Positions 47,515-55,846 of a DNA stretch of 64,000 nucleotides are shown piece by piece. The DNA is taken from assembly GCF_004341885.1 (NCBI RefSeq), contig NZ_SLVX01000004.1, forward strand, positions 186,001 to 250,000, given 5' to 3'. Below the pieces are notes generated by a model, which saw only the letters and a list, made by a program, of their open reading frames with translations, was not told where the DNA came from and searched no databases. Origin of the DNA: Shinella granuli. GTDB lineage: Bacteria > Pseudomonadota > Alphaproteobacteria > Rhizobiales > Rhizobiaceae. The translations under genes and the position numbers were made by a program. How positions within the stretch are numbered: the stretch's first letter is position 1; each line of letters begins with the position of its first letter.

Positions 47515-49359
47515 CTAATCCAGCGTGAACAGCGCCATCGTGCCGAAGCCGCGGATCTCGTGTTCGCCGATGGCGCGCAGGCTGCGGCTGGTCTCGCCGG
47601 CCGCGCGCGGCCCGACGCAGATCTGTGTTCCCAGGAACTTGTTGGCATCCTGCAGCCGCGCGGCGAGGTTCACCGCGTCGCCATGGGCGGTATAGTCGAG
47701 CTTGCCGCCCGCGCCGACCTCGCCCAGCACCGCCATGCCCGTCTCGACGCCGATGCGCGTGCGTCCGAACGCCTTTTCGAGGAAGAGGGGGCGGCGGCGC
47801 ATCTCCTCGGTCAGTGCGCGGATTTCATCGGCGCAGGCGAGCGCCTTGTCGACGTGGCGGTCGAGATCGTCGGGCGCGTTGAAGAGCGCATGCACAGCGT
47901 CGCCCACCACCTTGTCCACCATGCCGCCATGGCGCGCGACGAGGGCGTTGACCTCGGAAAAATAGATGTCGAGCAGCTTGACGAGGTCGTGCGGGCCGAT
48001 CTTCTGCGCCAGCGTCGAAAAGCCCTCGATATCCGTGAAGAGCGCGGTCACCTGCCGCTCCTCGCCGGCAACCCGGCCGAGGTCGGGATTGTCGATATAG
48101 CGTGAGACGACGGATTGCGGCAGGTACTGTGCGAAGCGTTGCCGGGCGGTCGCCTCGGCCCGGCGCACATGGGTGAATTGCAGGAGGCCCGTGACGAGCG
48201 CCGCGGTCGCCACGATGAGCGTCACCCCGACCGCATCGGACAGCAGCGCCGTGCGGGCATAAAGCAGCACCGAGGCGCCGAAGACGAGGCCGACCAGCGC
48301 GAGCCCCGCGACCGCCGCAAAGAGCGGGCGAAGCCGCGCCGCCGCAAGGGCCGCCGCCGCGCCGGCGAGGAAGGCGAAGCCCGCCTCGATGGGCACGAGC
48401 CCGACGTCGCGCGTCGGTATATGGTCGGTGAGGATGGCGTTCGCGATATCCGCGTGGATCTGCACGGAAGGTTCGAGCGGCATGGAGGCGCTGGTCCGCA
48501 GTCCCCCGAGATTGGGCAGGCTGCTGCCGATCAGCACGACCTTGCCGGCGATCTTCTCCGCCGGCACCGCGCCGGCCACGACGTCGCCCGCCGAGAAGGT
48601 GCGCGCGCGGATCGCGTTGGCATCGCTCGCCACGAAACGCAGGCTGCCGTCCTCGTCGAGCCGCAGGATGCGCGCGTCGTGGCGCAGCCAGGCCGGATCG
48701 CCGCCGAGCACCGGCGTGCGCGCACCGGCCGCCAGCCGCGCCGCCTCCACGCCGAGCGCGGGATAGGCGGCGTTGCCGACGATCGCATAGGCCTGCACGC
48801 GGCGCACCACGGCGTCCTCGTCGCCCACCAGGAAGGCCGCCGCCGCGGCGGCCGACTTGTCCTGCAGGAAGGCGCAGGAGCTTTCCGTGCCGTCGATGAA
48901 CCAGAGGTCGGGCACCGCGACCGGCCGTTGCAGCGCGAGCGCCGGCACGGGATGCGGCGCGCCGTCGGGCGTCTCGCCGATCAGGAAGCCGAGGATGGTC
49001 GGAACCTTGGCGATGGCGCTGGCGAGCGCCGCGTTCGCCGGCTCCTGCGGGGCGCAATCGGTGCTGAAGATGAAGTCAAAGGCGATGGCGGCGGGCTTGG
49101 CGGCGGCGAGCCGGTCGATCAGATCGGCCGTCTCGGCCCGCGTCCAGTCCCGGTTGGGCGCGGCCTGAAACGCCTTGCGGTCGATGTCGACGACGACGAT
49201 CCGGTCGCTCTCGGCGGCGGGCACGCTCTGCGTCAGCGCGTCGAAGTAGAATTCGCGCTGCCGCTCCAGCGCCGCCTCGCCGAGCCAAGACAGCGTCAGC
49301 GCGCCGGCAAGGCTCGCGACCAGGCCGGCAAGGAGGGGACGGTATCGCTTGGGGATCAT
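47515..49359 (-). CDS. Adenylate cyclase with CHASE2 sensor domain
   Basis: A 614-residue class III cyclase. An N-terminal membrane segment (about 8-28) is followed by a periplasmic CHASE2 domain (about 30-325), three membrane helices (about 328-395) and a cyclase domain. Metal ligands Asp443 (FTDIEGFS) and Asp487 (VVGDAVH) are present, and the KLDYTAHGDAVN segment has the aspartate typical of ATP specificity, so cAMP is the expected product. It converges on the FecR gene (24 bases) and lies 21 bases downstream of a Crp-family gene on the same strand, suggesting an operon. Confidence 0.94.
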   Translation of the reverse strand: MIPKRYRPLLAGLVASLAGALTLSWLGEAALERQREFYFDALTQSVPAAESDRIVVVDIDRKAFQAAPNRDWTRAETADLIDRLAAAKPAAIAFDFIFSTDCAPQEPANAALASAIAKVPTILGFLIGETPDGAPHPVPALALQRPVAVPDLWFIDGTESSCAFLQDKSAAAAAAFLVGDEDAVVRRVQAYAIVGNAAYPALGVEAARLAAGARTPVLGGDPAWLRHDARILRLDEDGSLRFVASDANAIRARTFSAGDVVAGAVPAEKIAGKVVLIGSSLPNLGGLRTSASMPLEPSVQIHADIANAILTDHIPTRDVGLVPIEAGFAFLAGAAAALAAARLRPLFAAVAGLALVGLVFGASVLLYARTALLSDAVGVTLIVATAALVTGLLQFTHVRRAEATARQRFAQYLPQSVVSRYIDNPDLGRVAGEERQVTALFTDIEGFSTLAQKIGPHDLVKLLDIYFSEVNALVARHGGMVDKVVGDAVHALFNAPDDLDRHVDKALACADEIRALTEEMRRRPLFLEKAFGRTRIGVETGMAVLGEVGAGGKLDYTAHGDAVNLAARLQDANKFLGTQICVGPRAAGETSRSLRAIGEHEIRGFGTMALFTLD

Positions 49360-49380
49360 GGCCGGCCGTTCCCGGCGGCT

Positions 49381-50085
49381 TCAGTCGTCATCCGGCTCGG
49401 CGATGTTTTGCAGCCGGCCGATATGGCAATGGATGATGCCGTCGTTGCGGCGGATGGCGCCGGCCTCCTGCAGCGCGAGGATCGAGCGGTTGATCTTCGG
49501 CCGGCTGGCGCCGACGATGCTGGCGATCTCCGTCTGGCTGAGCGAAAGCTGCAGATTGGCGCTTTCCGGCAGTTCCTCGCCATGGATGTTGCGCAGCGTC
49601 GCCAGGAAGAAGCGCGCGACGCGGGCATCGAGGTCGTAGAGCGCGATGGTCTCGAGCTGCTCCGTCGTCTCGCGCAGCTTTGTGCAGAGATAGTGGATGA
49701 TCGCCTGCGCCGCCGTCGGGTTGCGCATCAGGATCTCCAGGAAATCCCGCTTGGAGATGACGTAACCTTCCGTCGCGACGACGGCGGTGGCGTCCGCCGA
49801 ACGAGGCTGGCCGTCGAGGATCGCCATTTCGCCGAGCACCGATCCCGCTTCGAGCTGGCGCAGCGACAGTTCCTTGCCCTGCGGCGTGATCAGCGAGAGC
49901 TTGATGCGGCCGGTGACGAGGACGATGAGGTAGGTCCCCTCGTCGCCGCGCTGGAAGATCACGGTTCCGGCCGACCATTTGCGATAGGTGGCGATGCCGG
50001 CGATCTCGCCGAGCGTTTCCTTGCCGAATCCTTCGAAAATCGGAAAGGAGCGCCAGAAGGCGGCGCTTTTGTTGATCTCGTTCAT
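49381..50085 (-). CDS. Crp/Fnr family transcriptional regulator
   Basis: A 234-residue regulator with a cyclic-nucleotide-binding fold (about 15-135) and a winged helix (about 150-220, LSQTEIASIVGASRPKINRS). No Fnr-type cysteine cluster is present. The phosphate-binding cassette segment ELSLRQLEAGSVLGEMAILDGQPRSA retains the GE-x-A-x6-RSA pattern (GEMAILDGQPRSA), so cAMP or a related nucleotide may bind. Start 50085 follows GGGGGA; ATG 50118 would add 11 residues. Followed at once by the CHASE2 cyclase. Confidence 0.92.
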   Translation of the reverse strand: MNEINKSAAFWRSFPIFEGFGKETLGEIAGIATYRKWSAGTVIFQRGDEGTYLIVLVTGRIKLSLITPQGKELSLRQLEAGSVLGEMAILDGQPRSADATAVVATEGYVISKRDFLEILMRNPTAAQAIIHYLCTKLRETTEQLETIALYDLDARVARFFLATLRNIHGEELPESANLQLSLSQTEIASIVGASRPKINRSILALQEAGAIRRNDGIIHCHIGRLQNIAEPDDD

Positions 50086-50220
50086 ATCCGGATTCCCCCG
50101 ACCGCGCTGACGCAACACGGAACGCGCCGCCTTGCCGAAATCTTCGCCCAGCCGATGGGCGCTTGCAACAGAAAAGAACGGTGCGTTCCGGGCAGGTCCT
50201 TGGGGTTGCCGGCAGAGTGG

Positions 50221-50409
50221 TCACTGGCAGATGCGGACGCGTTTTGCGATGGTCTTGCCATGCGGGTCTTCCGTGCGGATGCGCTTGGTGATGCAGGTCT
50301 GCTGGTCGTGTCCATAATAACCCTCTCCATAGGATGTGCCGGCATGGCCGGGTGCAGCGAAGATGAAGGCGGCGGCGGCGATGACGAGGGCGGTAAGGTT
50401 GGGGGGCAT
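50221..50409 (-). CDS. Small secreted protein of unknown function
   Basis: A 62-residue protein with a signal peptide (MPPNLTALVIAAAAFIFAA, cleavage likely after GHA) and a mature part of only about 35 residues containing two cysteines and KRIRTEDPHGKTIAKRVRIC. GGAG lies about six bases before ATG 50409. No family recognised; short cationic exported proteins of this type are common in rhizobia. Divergent from doxX. Confidence 0.7.
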   Translation of the reverse strand: MPPNLTALVIAAAAFIFAAPGHAGTSYGEGYYGHDQQTCITKRIRTEDPHGKTIAKRVRICQ

Positions 50410-50495
50410 GGAGGCTCCGCAAGGAGAGAGGCGGGATGTGACGATCCCCTTGTCGCATGGCCGGCGCGGCCCTCCTGTTTCGCCGGGAACAGGGT

Positions 50496-50520
50496 GATCG
50501 TTCACAAAAAGAGAACGATC
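50496..50520. promoter_or_regulatory. Inverted repeat in the doxX / small secreted protein divergent spacer
   Basis: GATCGTTC and GAACGATC form an 8-bp perfect inverted repeat with a 9-base spacer. The position, 84 bases before doxX and 87 bases before the divergent gene, fits a shared operator. No specific regulator can be named. Confidence 0.45.
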
Positions 50521-50603
50521 TGTCCTCTGAATGCCCGGCTGGCTTGACGGCGGAAAGCTGGTATCTCTTCGTCAATGCAAACGCCAAGCCTCAGGAGCTT
50601 ACA

Positions 50604-51047
50604 ATGCAACAGAACGTCGTCGTCCTTGTCGGACGCATTCTTCTCGCCCTCATGTTCATCACCGCTGGTTATCCCAAGCTGATCGATCCCTCGGGCACGG
50701 CCGGCATGATCGCCGGCGCCGGCCTGCCGGCCGCAACCGCGCTCGCCTATCTTGCCGGTCTCTTCGAACTCGTCGCCGGCCTCTTCGTGCTCGTCGGCTT
50801 CCAGACGAAGATCGCCGCCTATCTGCTCGCCGCCTTCAGCGTGTTCACGGCCCTGGTGTTCCACAGCGGCCCGATTAACGTTCCGGATTTCCCGGAAGGC
50901 GCCAACGGTCTGCTCACCCTCTTCAACGGCCTGATGATGTGGAAGAACATCACCATCGCCGGCGGCTTCCTCGTGCTCGCCGCCTTCGGTCCGGGCGCCT
51001 ATTCGATCGACGCCCGCACCGGCGCAGGCAAGACCGCCGCGGCTTAA
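50604..51047 (+). CDS. DoxX family membrane protein
   Basis: A 147-residue four-helix membrane protein. The DoxX hallmarks GRILLALMFITAGYPKL, then AYLAGLFELVAGLFVLVGF, are clear. Family members are linked to redox and thiol stress or quinone metabolism; role here unknown. AGGAG precedes ATG 50604. A strong terminator follows. Confidence 0.92.
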   Translation: MQQNVVVLVGRILLALMFITAGYPKLIDPSGTAGMIAGAGLPAATALAYLAGLFELVAGLFVLVGFQTKIAAYLLAAFSVFTALVFHSGPINVPDFPEGANGLLTLFNGLMMWKNITIAGGFLVLAAFGPGAYSIDARTGAGKTAAA

Positions 51048-51071
51048 GCGGAAAGACCCTGATCCTCCAGA

Positions 51072-51102
51072 AACCCTTCCCGGTCTCCGGGAAGGGTTTT
51101 TT
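51072..51102 (+). terminator. Terminator after doxX
   Basis: AACCCTTCCCGG and CCGGGAAGGGTT form a 12-bp perfect stem with a three-base loop, followed by a T run. It lies 25 bases after the doxX stop codon. Confidence 0.93.
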
Positions 51103-51194
51103 GCCGTCCGGTTCCGGGAAAACCCCCGAGCGGCTGGAAAGCCGCGGCTCTTGCTGCTATGCGCACGGGCGGACAGCCTTGTGGGGAGATGCCG

Positions 51195-51893
51195 ATGTTT
51201 TCCAATTCCTTTCCGGACCGAGACGTGATGGCGGAGCTGATGGCCCGCATGCTGTGGGAGATCAAGGCGGTGCATTTCCGCCCCGAGGAGCCCTACAAGC
51301 TCGCCTCCGGCATGGCGAGCCCGGTCTACATGGACTGCCGCAAGCTCTTGTCCTATCCGCGCATCCGTTCGGCGATCATGGATTTTGCCGCCGCCACCAT
51401 CACCCGCGAGGCCGGCTTCGAGCGTTTCGACGTGATCGCCGGCGGCGAGACGGCGGGCATCCCCTTTGCCGCGCTGCTCGCCGATCGCCTCGCCTTGCCG
51501 ATGGTCTATGTGCGCAAGAAGCCGAAGGGCCACGGCCGCAATGCCCAGATCGAAGGCGTGATGCCGGAGGGCGCGCGCGTGCTCGTCATCGAGGACCTCG
51601 TGACCGTCGGCGGCTCCATGTTCACCTTCATCGATGCGATCCGCGCCGCCGGCGGCGTGGTCGATCATGGAATGTCGTTGTTCTACTACGGCATCTTCAA
51701 GGAGGCCGAGGCGCGCTACGCCAATGGCGGCGTCAAGCTGCACCGCATCGCCACCTGGCAGGACGTGCTCGCGGTGGCGCGCGCGGAAAAGCTCTTCGAC
51801 GATGCGACGCTCGCCTCCGTCGCCTCGTTCTTCGATGCGCCGCTCGCCTGGTCCGCCGCCCATGGCGGCGTTGCGGAACTGCCGACCTCGTAA
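51195..51893 (+). CDS. pyrE: Orotate phosphoribosyltransferase
   Basis: Makes OMP from orotate and PRPP in pyrimidine synthesis. The 232-residue protein has the PRPP motif [15 protein letters not shown] and the [13 protein letters not shown] loop. GGGGAG lies six bases before ATG 51195; ATGs at 51159 and 51189 are in frame but less likely. It is the first gene of a same-strand group with a PfkB kinase 63 bases later. Confidence 0.95.
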   Translation: MFSNSFPDRDVMAELMARMLWEIKAVHFRPEEPYKLASGMASPVYMDCRKLLSYPRIRSAIMDFAAATITREAGFERFDVIAGGETAGIPFAALLADRLALPMVYVRKKPKGHGRNAQIEGVMPEGARVLVIEDLVTVGGSMFTFIDAIRAAGGVVDHGMSLFYYGIFKEAEARYANGGVKLHRIATWQDVLAVARAEKLFDDATLASVASFFDAPLAWSAAHGGVAELPTS

Positions 51894-51922
51894 AAGTCTC
51901 TGGCGCTTTTCGTCGGGATCGT

Positions 51923-51936
51923 TTAAATCGATTGAA
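51923..51936 (+). promoter_or_regulatory. LacI-like operator before the fructokinase gene
   Basis: TTAAATCGATTGAA is a near-perfect palindrome with central CG, typical of LacI-family sites. It ends 20 bases before the fructokinase start. A matching site (TTAAATCGGTTTAA) lies upstream of pgi, suggesting a common sugar regulator. Confidence 0.5.
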
Positions 51937-51956
51937 AATCTCTTGGGAGGGCCGAT

Positions 51957-52886
51957 ATGATCCTGTGTTGTGGTGAAGCGCTGATCGACATGCTGCCGCG
52001 GACGACGACGCTCGGCGAGGATGCCTATGCGCCCTATGCCGGCGGGGCGATCTTCAACACGGCGATCGCGCTCGGCCGCCTCGGCGTGCCGACCGGTTTC
52101 TTCACCGGCCTTTCCGACGACATGATGGGCGACATCCTGCGCAGGACGCTCGGCGAAAGCGGCGTCGACTACAGCTATTGCGCGACGCTCTCCCGCCCGA
52201 CGACGGTCGCCTTCGTCAAGCTCGTCGACGGCCATGCGACCTATGCCTTCTATGACGAAGGCACGGCCGGCCGCATGATCACCGAGGCGGAGCTCCCCAT
52301 GCTGGGCGATGACTGCGAGGCGCTGCATTTCGGCGCGATCAGCCTCATCCCCGAGCCTTGCGGGTCCACCTACGAGGCGCTCCTGGCGCGCGAGCACGAA
52401 AGGCGCGTCATCTCGCTCGATCCGAACATCCGTCCCGGCTTCATCAAGGACAAGGACGCCCATATGGGCCGTATCCGCCGCATGGCGGCGATGGCCGACA
52501 TCGTGAAATTCTCCGACGAGGACCTCGCCTGGTTCGGCCTTGAGGGCGACGAGGATGCGCTTGCCCGCCACTGGCTGCATCATGGCGCAAGGCTCGTCGT
52601 CGTGACGCGCGGTGCAGAAGGTGCCGTCGGCTATACCGCGAACCACAAGGTCACGGTGCCGAGCGAGCGGGTGAGCGTGGTCGATACGGTCGGCGCGGGC
52701 GATACGTTCGATGCCGGCGTGCTCGCCTCGCTGAAGATGCAGAACCTCCTGACCAAGGACCAGGTGGCCAGGCTTTCCGAAGACCAGATCGCCAAGGCGT
52801 TGGCGCTCGGCGCCAGGGCCGCGGCCGTCACCGTCTCGCGCGCCGGCGCGAACCCGCCCTGGGCAAAGGAAATCGGGCTCGCCTGA
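51957..52886 (+). CDS. frk: Fructokinase (PfkB family carbohydrate kinase)
   Basis: A 309-residue PfkB-family kinase with ATP/sugar motifs, among them the N-terminal GGAIFNTAIALGRLGV and the C-terminal DTVGAGDTFDAGV with catalytic Asp. Start MILCCGEALIDMLPR is typical of rhizobial fructokinases. The product fructose 6-phosphate is the substrate of Pgi, encoded 1.2 kb away, and both genes carry the same operator type. Confidence 0.88.
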   Translation: MILCCGEALIDMLPRTTTLGEDAYAPYAGGAIFNTAIALGRLGVPTGFFTGLSDDMMGDILRRTLGESGVDYSYCATLSRPTTVAFVKLVDGHATYAFYDEGTAGRMITEAELPMLGDDCEALHFGAISLIPEPCGSTYEALLAREHERRVISLDPNIRPGFIKDKDAHMGRIRRMAAMADIVKFSDEDLAWFGLEGDEDALARHWLHHGARLVVVTRGAEGAVGYTANHKVTVPSERVSVVDTVGAGDTFDAGVLASLKMQNLLTKDQVARLSEDQIAKALALGARAAAVTVSRAGANPPWAKEIGLA

Positions 52887-53017
52887 GCCGGCAGCGTAAA
52901 GGACAGCAACCTCTCTCCCGTCAAGCCTGAGCATGATGGAGGAGGGTGGAGTGAAGTCGCCAAAACAAGCCGAAAGCCCCTTCATTCCTTTGTCATCGCA
53001 GCATGGTCAAAGGGGCC

Positions 53018-54103
53018 ATGTTCGACCACACCGCTCCAGATTCCTTTCCCCTCGCCCGTTCCGATGGACGGGCTCCGACCATCCTCGTCGTCACGGACGC
53101 CTGGCGCCCGCAGTTGAACGGCGTCGTGCACACGCTCGAAGAGCTTGCCCGCTCGATGGCGGAAGAGGGCATAGACGTCGTCTTCCTGACCCCGCAGGGG
53201 TTTACCACCGTGCCGCTGCCCTCCTATCCGGAAATCCGGCTCGCCATCACCTCCAGGCGCCGCGTGCTGGTCGAAATGGAGAAGATCGCGCCGGACTATA
53301 TCCATATCGCCACGGAGGGGCCGCTCGGCATGGCGGCGCGTGCCGCCTGCCTCGAACACCGGCTGCCCTTCACCACGGCCTATCACACGCGCTTTCCCGA
53401 ATTCATCAGCGCGCGCCTGCCCATTCCCGAAAGCGTCAGCTACTGGTGGCTGCGGCGTTTCCACAATGCCGGCAACGGCATGATGGTTGCGACGAAATCG
53501 CTCGCCGCGGAAATGGCCGCCCGCGGGTTCGTGCGCATCAAACGCTGGTCGCGCGGGGTGGATACGAAACTGTTCGACCCGACAAAACGCCGCGATCTCG
53601 GCCTGCCGCGGCCGATCTTCCTGAATGTCGGGCGCGTGGCGGTGGAGAAGAACCTGCCCGCCTTCCTCGGCCTCGATCTGCCGGGCAGCAAGGTCGTCGT
53701 CGGCGACGGGCCGGACCTTGCGGCGTTGCGCCAGCGCTATCCGGATGTGCATTTCCTCGGCCGCAAGACCGGCGAGGAGCTGGCGTCCCTCTATGCCTCG
53801 GCCGAGGTCTTCGTCTTTCCGAGCCGCACCGACACGTTCGGCAATGTCATGCTGGAGGCATTGGCGAGTGGCGTTCCCGTCGCCGCCTTCCCGGTCACGG
53901 CACCGCGCGACGTTCTCGGCGAGGGCGGCGCCCTGTCGGACAATCTCAAGGACGCGGCGCTTGCCGCTCTCGACATTCCCAAGGAAGTCGCCCGAAGCCG
54001 CGCCATGACCTATAGCTGGCGCGCCTGCGCCCGCGAATTCCTGGGCAATCTCACCCGCGTGCCGCGCGATGCATTCGCGGCACGCCGTCTCAGCCTTCGA
54101 TAG
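53018..54103 (+). CDS. GT4-family glycosyltransferase
   Basis: A 361-residue retaining GT-B glycosyltransferase. The N-terminal ILVVTDAWRPQLNGVVHTLEE and the donor-binding SRTDTFGNVMLEALASG are characteristic of the MgtA/SqdX-like GT4 subgroup that makes glycolipids. Substrate not determinable; glyco-lipid synthesis under phosphate limitation is one option. ATG 53018 has AAAGGGG upstream, better than 53003. Convergent with pgi. Confidence 0.9.
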   Translation: MFDHTAPDSFPLARSDGRAPTILVVTDAWRPQLNGVVHTLEELARSMAEEGIDVVFLTPQGFTTVPLPSYPEIRLAITSRRRVLVEMEKIAPDYIHIATEGPLGMAARAACLEHRLPFTTAYHTRFPEFISARLPIPESVSYWWLRRFHNAGNGMMVATKSLAAEMAARGFVRIKRWSRGVDTKLFDPTKRRDLGLPRPIFLNVGRVAVEKNLPAFLGLDLPGSKVVVGDGPDLAALRQRYPDVHFLGRKTGEELASLYASAEVFVFPSRTDTFGNVMLEALASGVPVAAFPVTAPRDVLGEGGALSDNLKDAALAALDIPKEVARSRAMTYSWRACAREFLGNLTRVPRDAFAARRLSLR

Positions 54104-54106
54104 GGT

Positions 54107-55732
54107 TTACGTCGCCGCCTTCAAAAGCGCGGCGACAAGGCCGGCGGTCGAGGAATCGTGGCCGGCTGCGCTCTCCTTGCCTTCCACGACCGGCAGCAGG
54201 CCGGTCGCCAGCTCCTTGCCGAGCTCCACGCCCCACTGGTCGAAGGAGTTGATGTTGAACAGCGCGCCTTCGACGAAGACGCGGTGCTCGTAGAGCGCGA
54301 TCAGCCGGCCGAGCGCGAACGGCGTCAGGCTGTCATAGACCATGGTGATCGACGGGCGGTTGCCGGAGAAGACGCGGTGCGGCGCGATCCTGTCGGCTTT
54401 CGCCTCGTCCATGCCCTTGGCGGTGAGCTGCGCCTTGGCTTCGTCCAGCGTGCGGCCCTTCATCAGCGCTTCGGACTGCGCCAGGCAGTTGGCGATCAGC
54501 AGCTGATGCTGGTGGCGCAGTGCCTTCTCGTGGCCGTTGGCGGCGATCATGAACTCGGCCGGGATGATCGCCGTGCCCTGGTGAATGAGCTGGTAGAAGG
54601 CATGCTGGCCGTTGGTGCCGGGCTCGCCCCAGACAACGGGACCCGTCTGGCCCTCGACGGGCGTCGAATCCATCGTCACGGACTTGCCGTTCGATTCCAT
54701 GTCGAGCTGCTGGAGATAGGCGGGGAACCGCGACAGGCGCTGGTCATAGGGCAGGATGGCGCGCGAGGGATAGTTCAGCACGTTGCGGTGATAATAGCCG
54801 ATGAGGCCGAGCAGGACAGGGATGTTCTCGCGGATCGGCGCCTCGCGGAAATGGGTGTCGATGGCATGGCCGCCGGCGAGGAATTCGGCAAAGTTCTCCT
54901 TGCCGATGGCGATCATCAGCGGCAGGCCGATGGCCGACCAGATCGAATAGCGCCCGCCGACCCAGTCCCAGAAGCCGAAGACGCGGTCCGCGCCGATGCC
55001 GAAGGCCGAGACCTTGTCGAGTGCGGTGGAAACCGCGCAGAAATGGTGGCCGACGGCTGCATCGCCCAGCGCATCGGCGATGAATTTGCGGGCCGTCGCG
55101 GCATTGGTCATCGTCTCGATCGTTGTGAACGTCTTCGAGGCGACGATGAAAAGCGTCGTTTCCGCATCCAGCAGCTTCAGCGTATCGGCGATATGGGCGC
55201 CGTCGATATTGGAGACGAAATGCAGCCGCGGGCCGTCATGGAAGGGGGCCAGCGCCAGCGTCGCCATGACGGGGCCGAGGTCCGAGCCGCCGATGCCGAT
55301 ATTGACGACGTCGGTGATCGTCTTGCCCGTCGCGCCCTTGAGCGCCCCGGAACGGATGCCGTCCGCAAAGGCGCCCATGGCGTCGAGCACGGCGTTGACC
55401 TCAGGCATGACGTCCTTGCCTTCGACGAGGACGGGCGTGTTGGCACGGTTGCGCAGCGCGGTGTGCAGCACCGCGCGCTCTTCCGTGATGTTGATGATCG
55501 CGCCGGAGAACATGGCGTCCCGCTTCGCCTCGACGCCGGCCGCCTTCGCCAGTGCCTCCAGCCCGTCGAGCACGGCGTCGTTCACCGCGCATTTGGAATA
55601 GTCGAAGAGGAAGTCGCCGAGCGTGGTGCTGTAGCGGGAGAATCGCTGCGGATCGGCCGCAAAGGCGGCACGGATGTCTGTGGCGTTGGTGTCGCGGACG
55701 ATGGATTTCAGCTTTTCGACAAGCGCGTTCAT
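54107..55732 (-). CDS. pgi: Glucose-6-phosphate isomerase
   Basis: Interconverts glucose 6-phosphate and fructose 6-phosphate. The 541-residue protein has the family signature [19 protein letters not shown] and [13 protein letters not shown]. In rhizobia sugar catabolism runs mainly by the Entner-Doudoroff route, so Pgi feeds fructose-derived carbon backward into glucose 6-phosphate. A LacI-like operator 90 bases upstream matches that of the fructokinase gene. Confidence 0.97.
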   Translation of the reverse strand: MNALVEKLKSIVRDTNATDIRAAFAADPQRFSRYSTTLGDFLFDYSKCAVNDAVLDGLEALAKAAGVEAKRDAMFSGAIINITEERAVLHTALRNRANTPVLVEGKDVMPEVNAVLDAMGAFADGIRSGALKGATGKTITDVVNIGIGGSDLGPVMATLALAPFHDGPRLHFVSNIDGAHIADTLKLLDAETTLFIVASKTFTTIETMTNAATARKFIADALGDAAVGHHFCAVSTALDKVSAFGIGADRVFGFWDWVGGRYSIWSAIGLPLMIAIGKENFAEFLAGGHAIDTHFREAPIRENIPVLLGLIGYYHRNVLNYPSRAILPYDQRLSRFPAYLQQLDMESNGKSVTMDSTPVEGQTGPVVWGEPGTNGQHAFYQLIHQGTAIIPAEFMIAANGHEKALRHQHQLLIANCLAQSEALMKGRTLDEAKAQLTAKGMDEAKADRIAPHRVFSGNRPSITMVYDSLTPFALGRLIALYEHRVFVEGALFNINSFDQWGVELGKELATGLLPVVEGKESAAGHDSSTAGLVAALLKAAT

Positions 55733-55821
55733 CGGCGTGGTCCCTGGCTTTTGACGATGCCGCTAGCTAGTCGCTTTGTCCTGTCCAAATCAAGACGGCA
55801 AACGTGACTCTACCGAAAAAA

Positions 55822-55835
55822 TTAAATCGGTTTAA
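55822..55835 (-). promoter_or_regulatory. LacI-like operator upstream of pgi
   Basis: TTAAATCGGTTTAA is palindromic except for one pair and has a central CG. It lies 90 bases from the pgi start, in the 114-base spacer behind fadD. Confidence 0.5.
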
Positions 55836-55846
55836 CTGGCGCTCTC

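Noticed and set aside
48115-50547. An 810-codon open frame on the plus strand opposite the CHASE2 cyclase and Crp genes
   Set aside because: Low-complexity shadow frame; the minus-strand genes have complete domains with catalytic residues.
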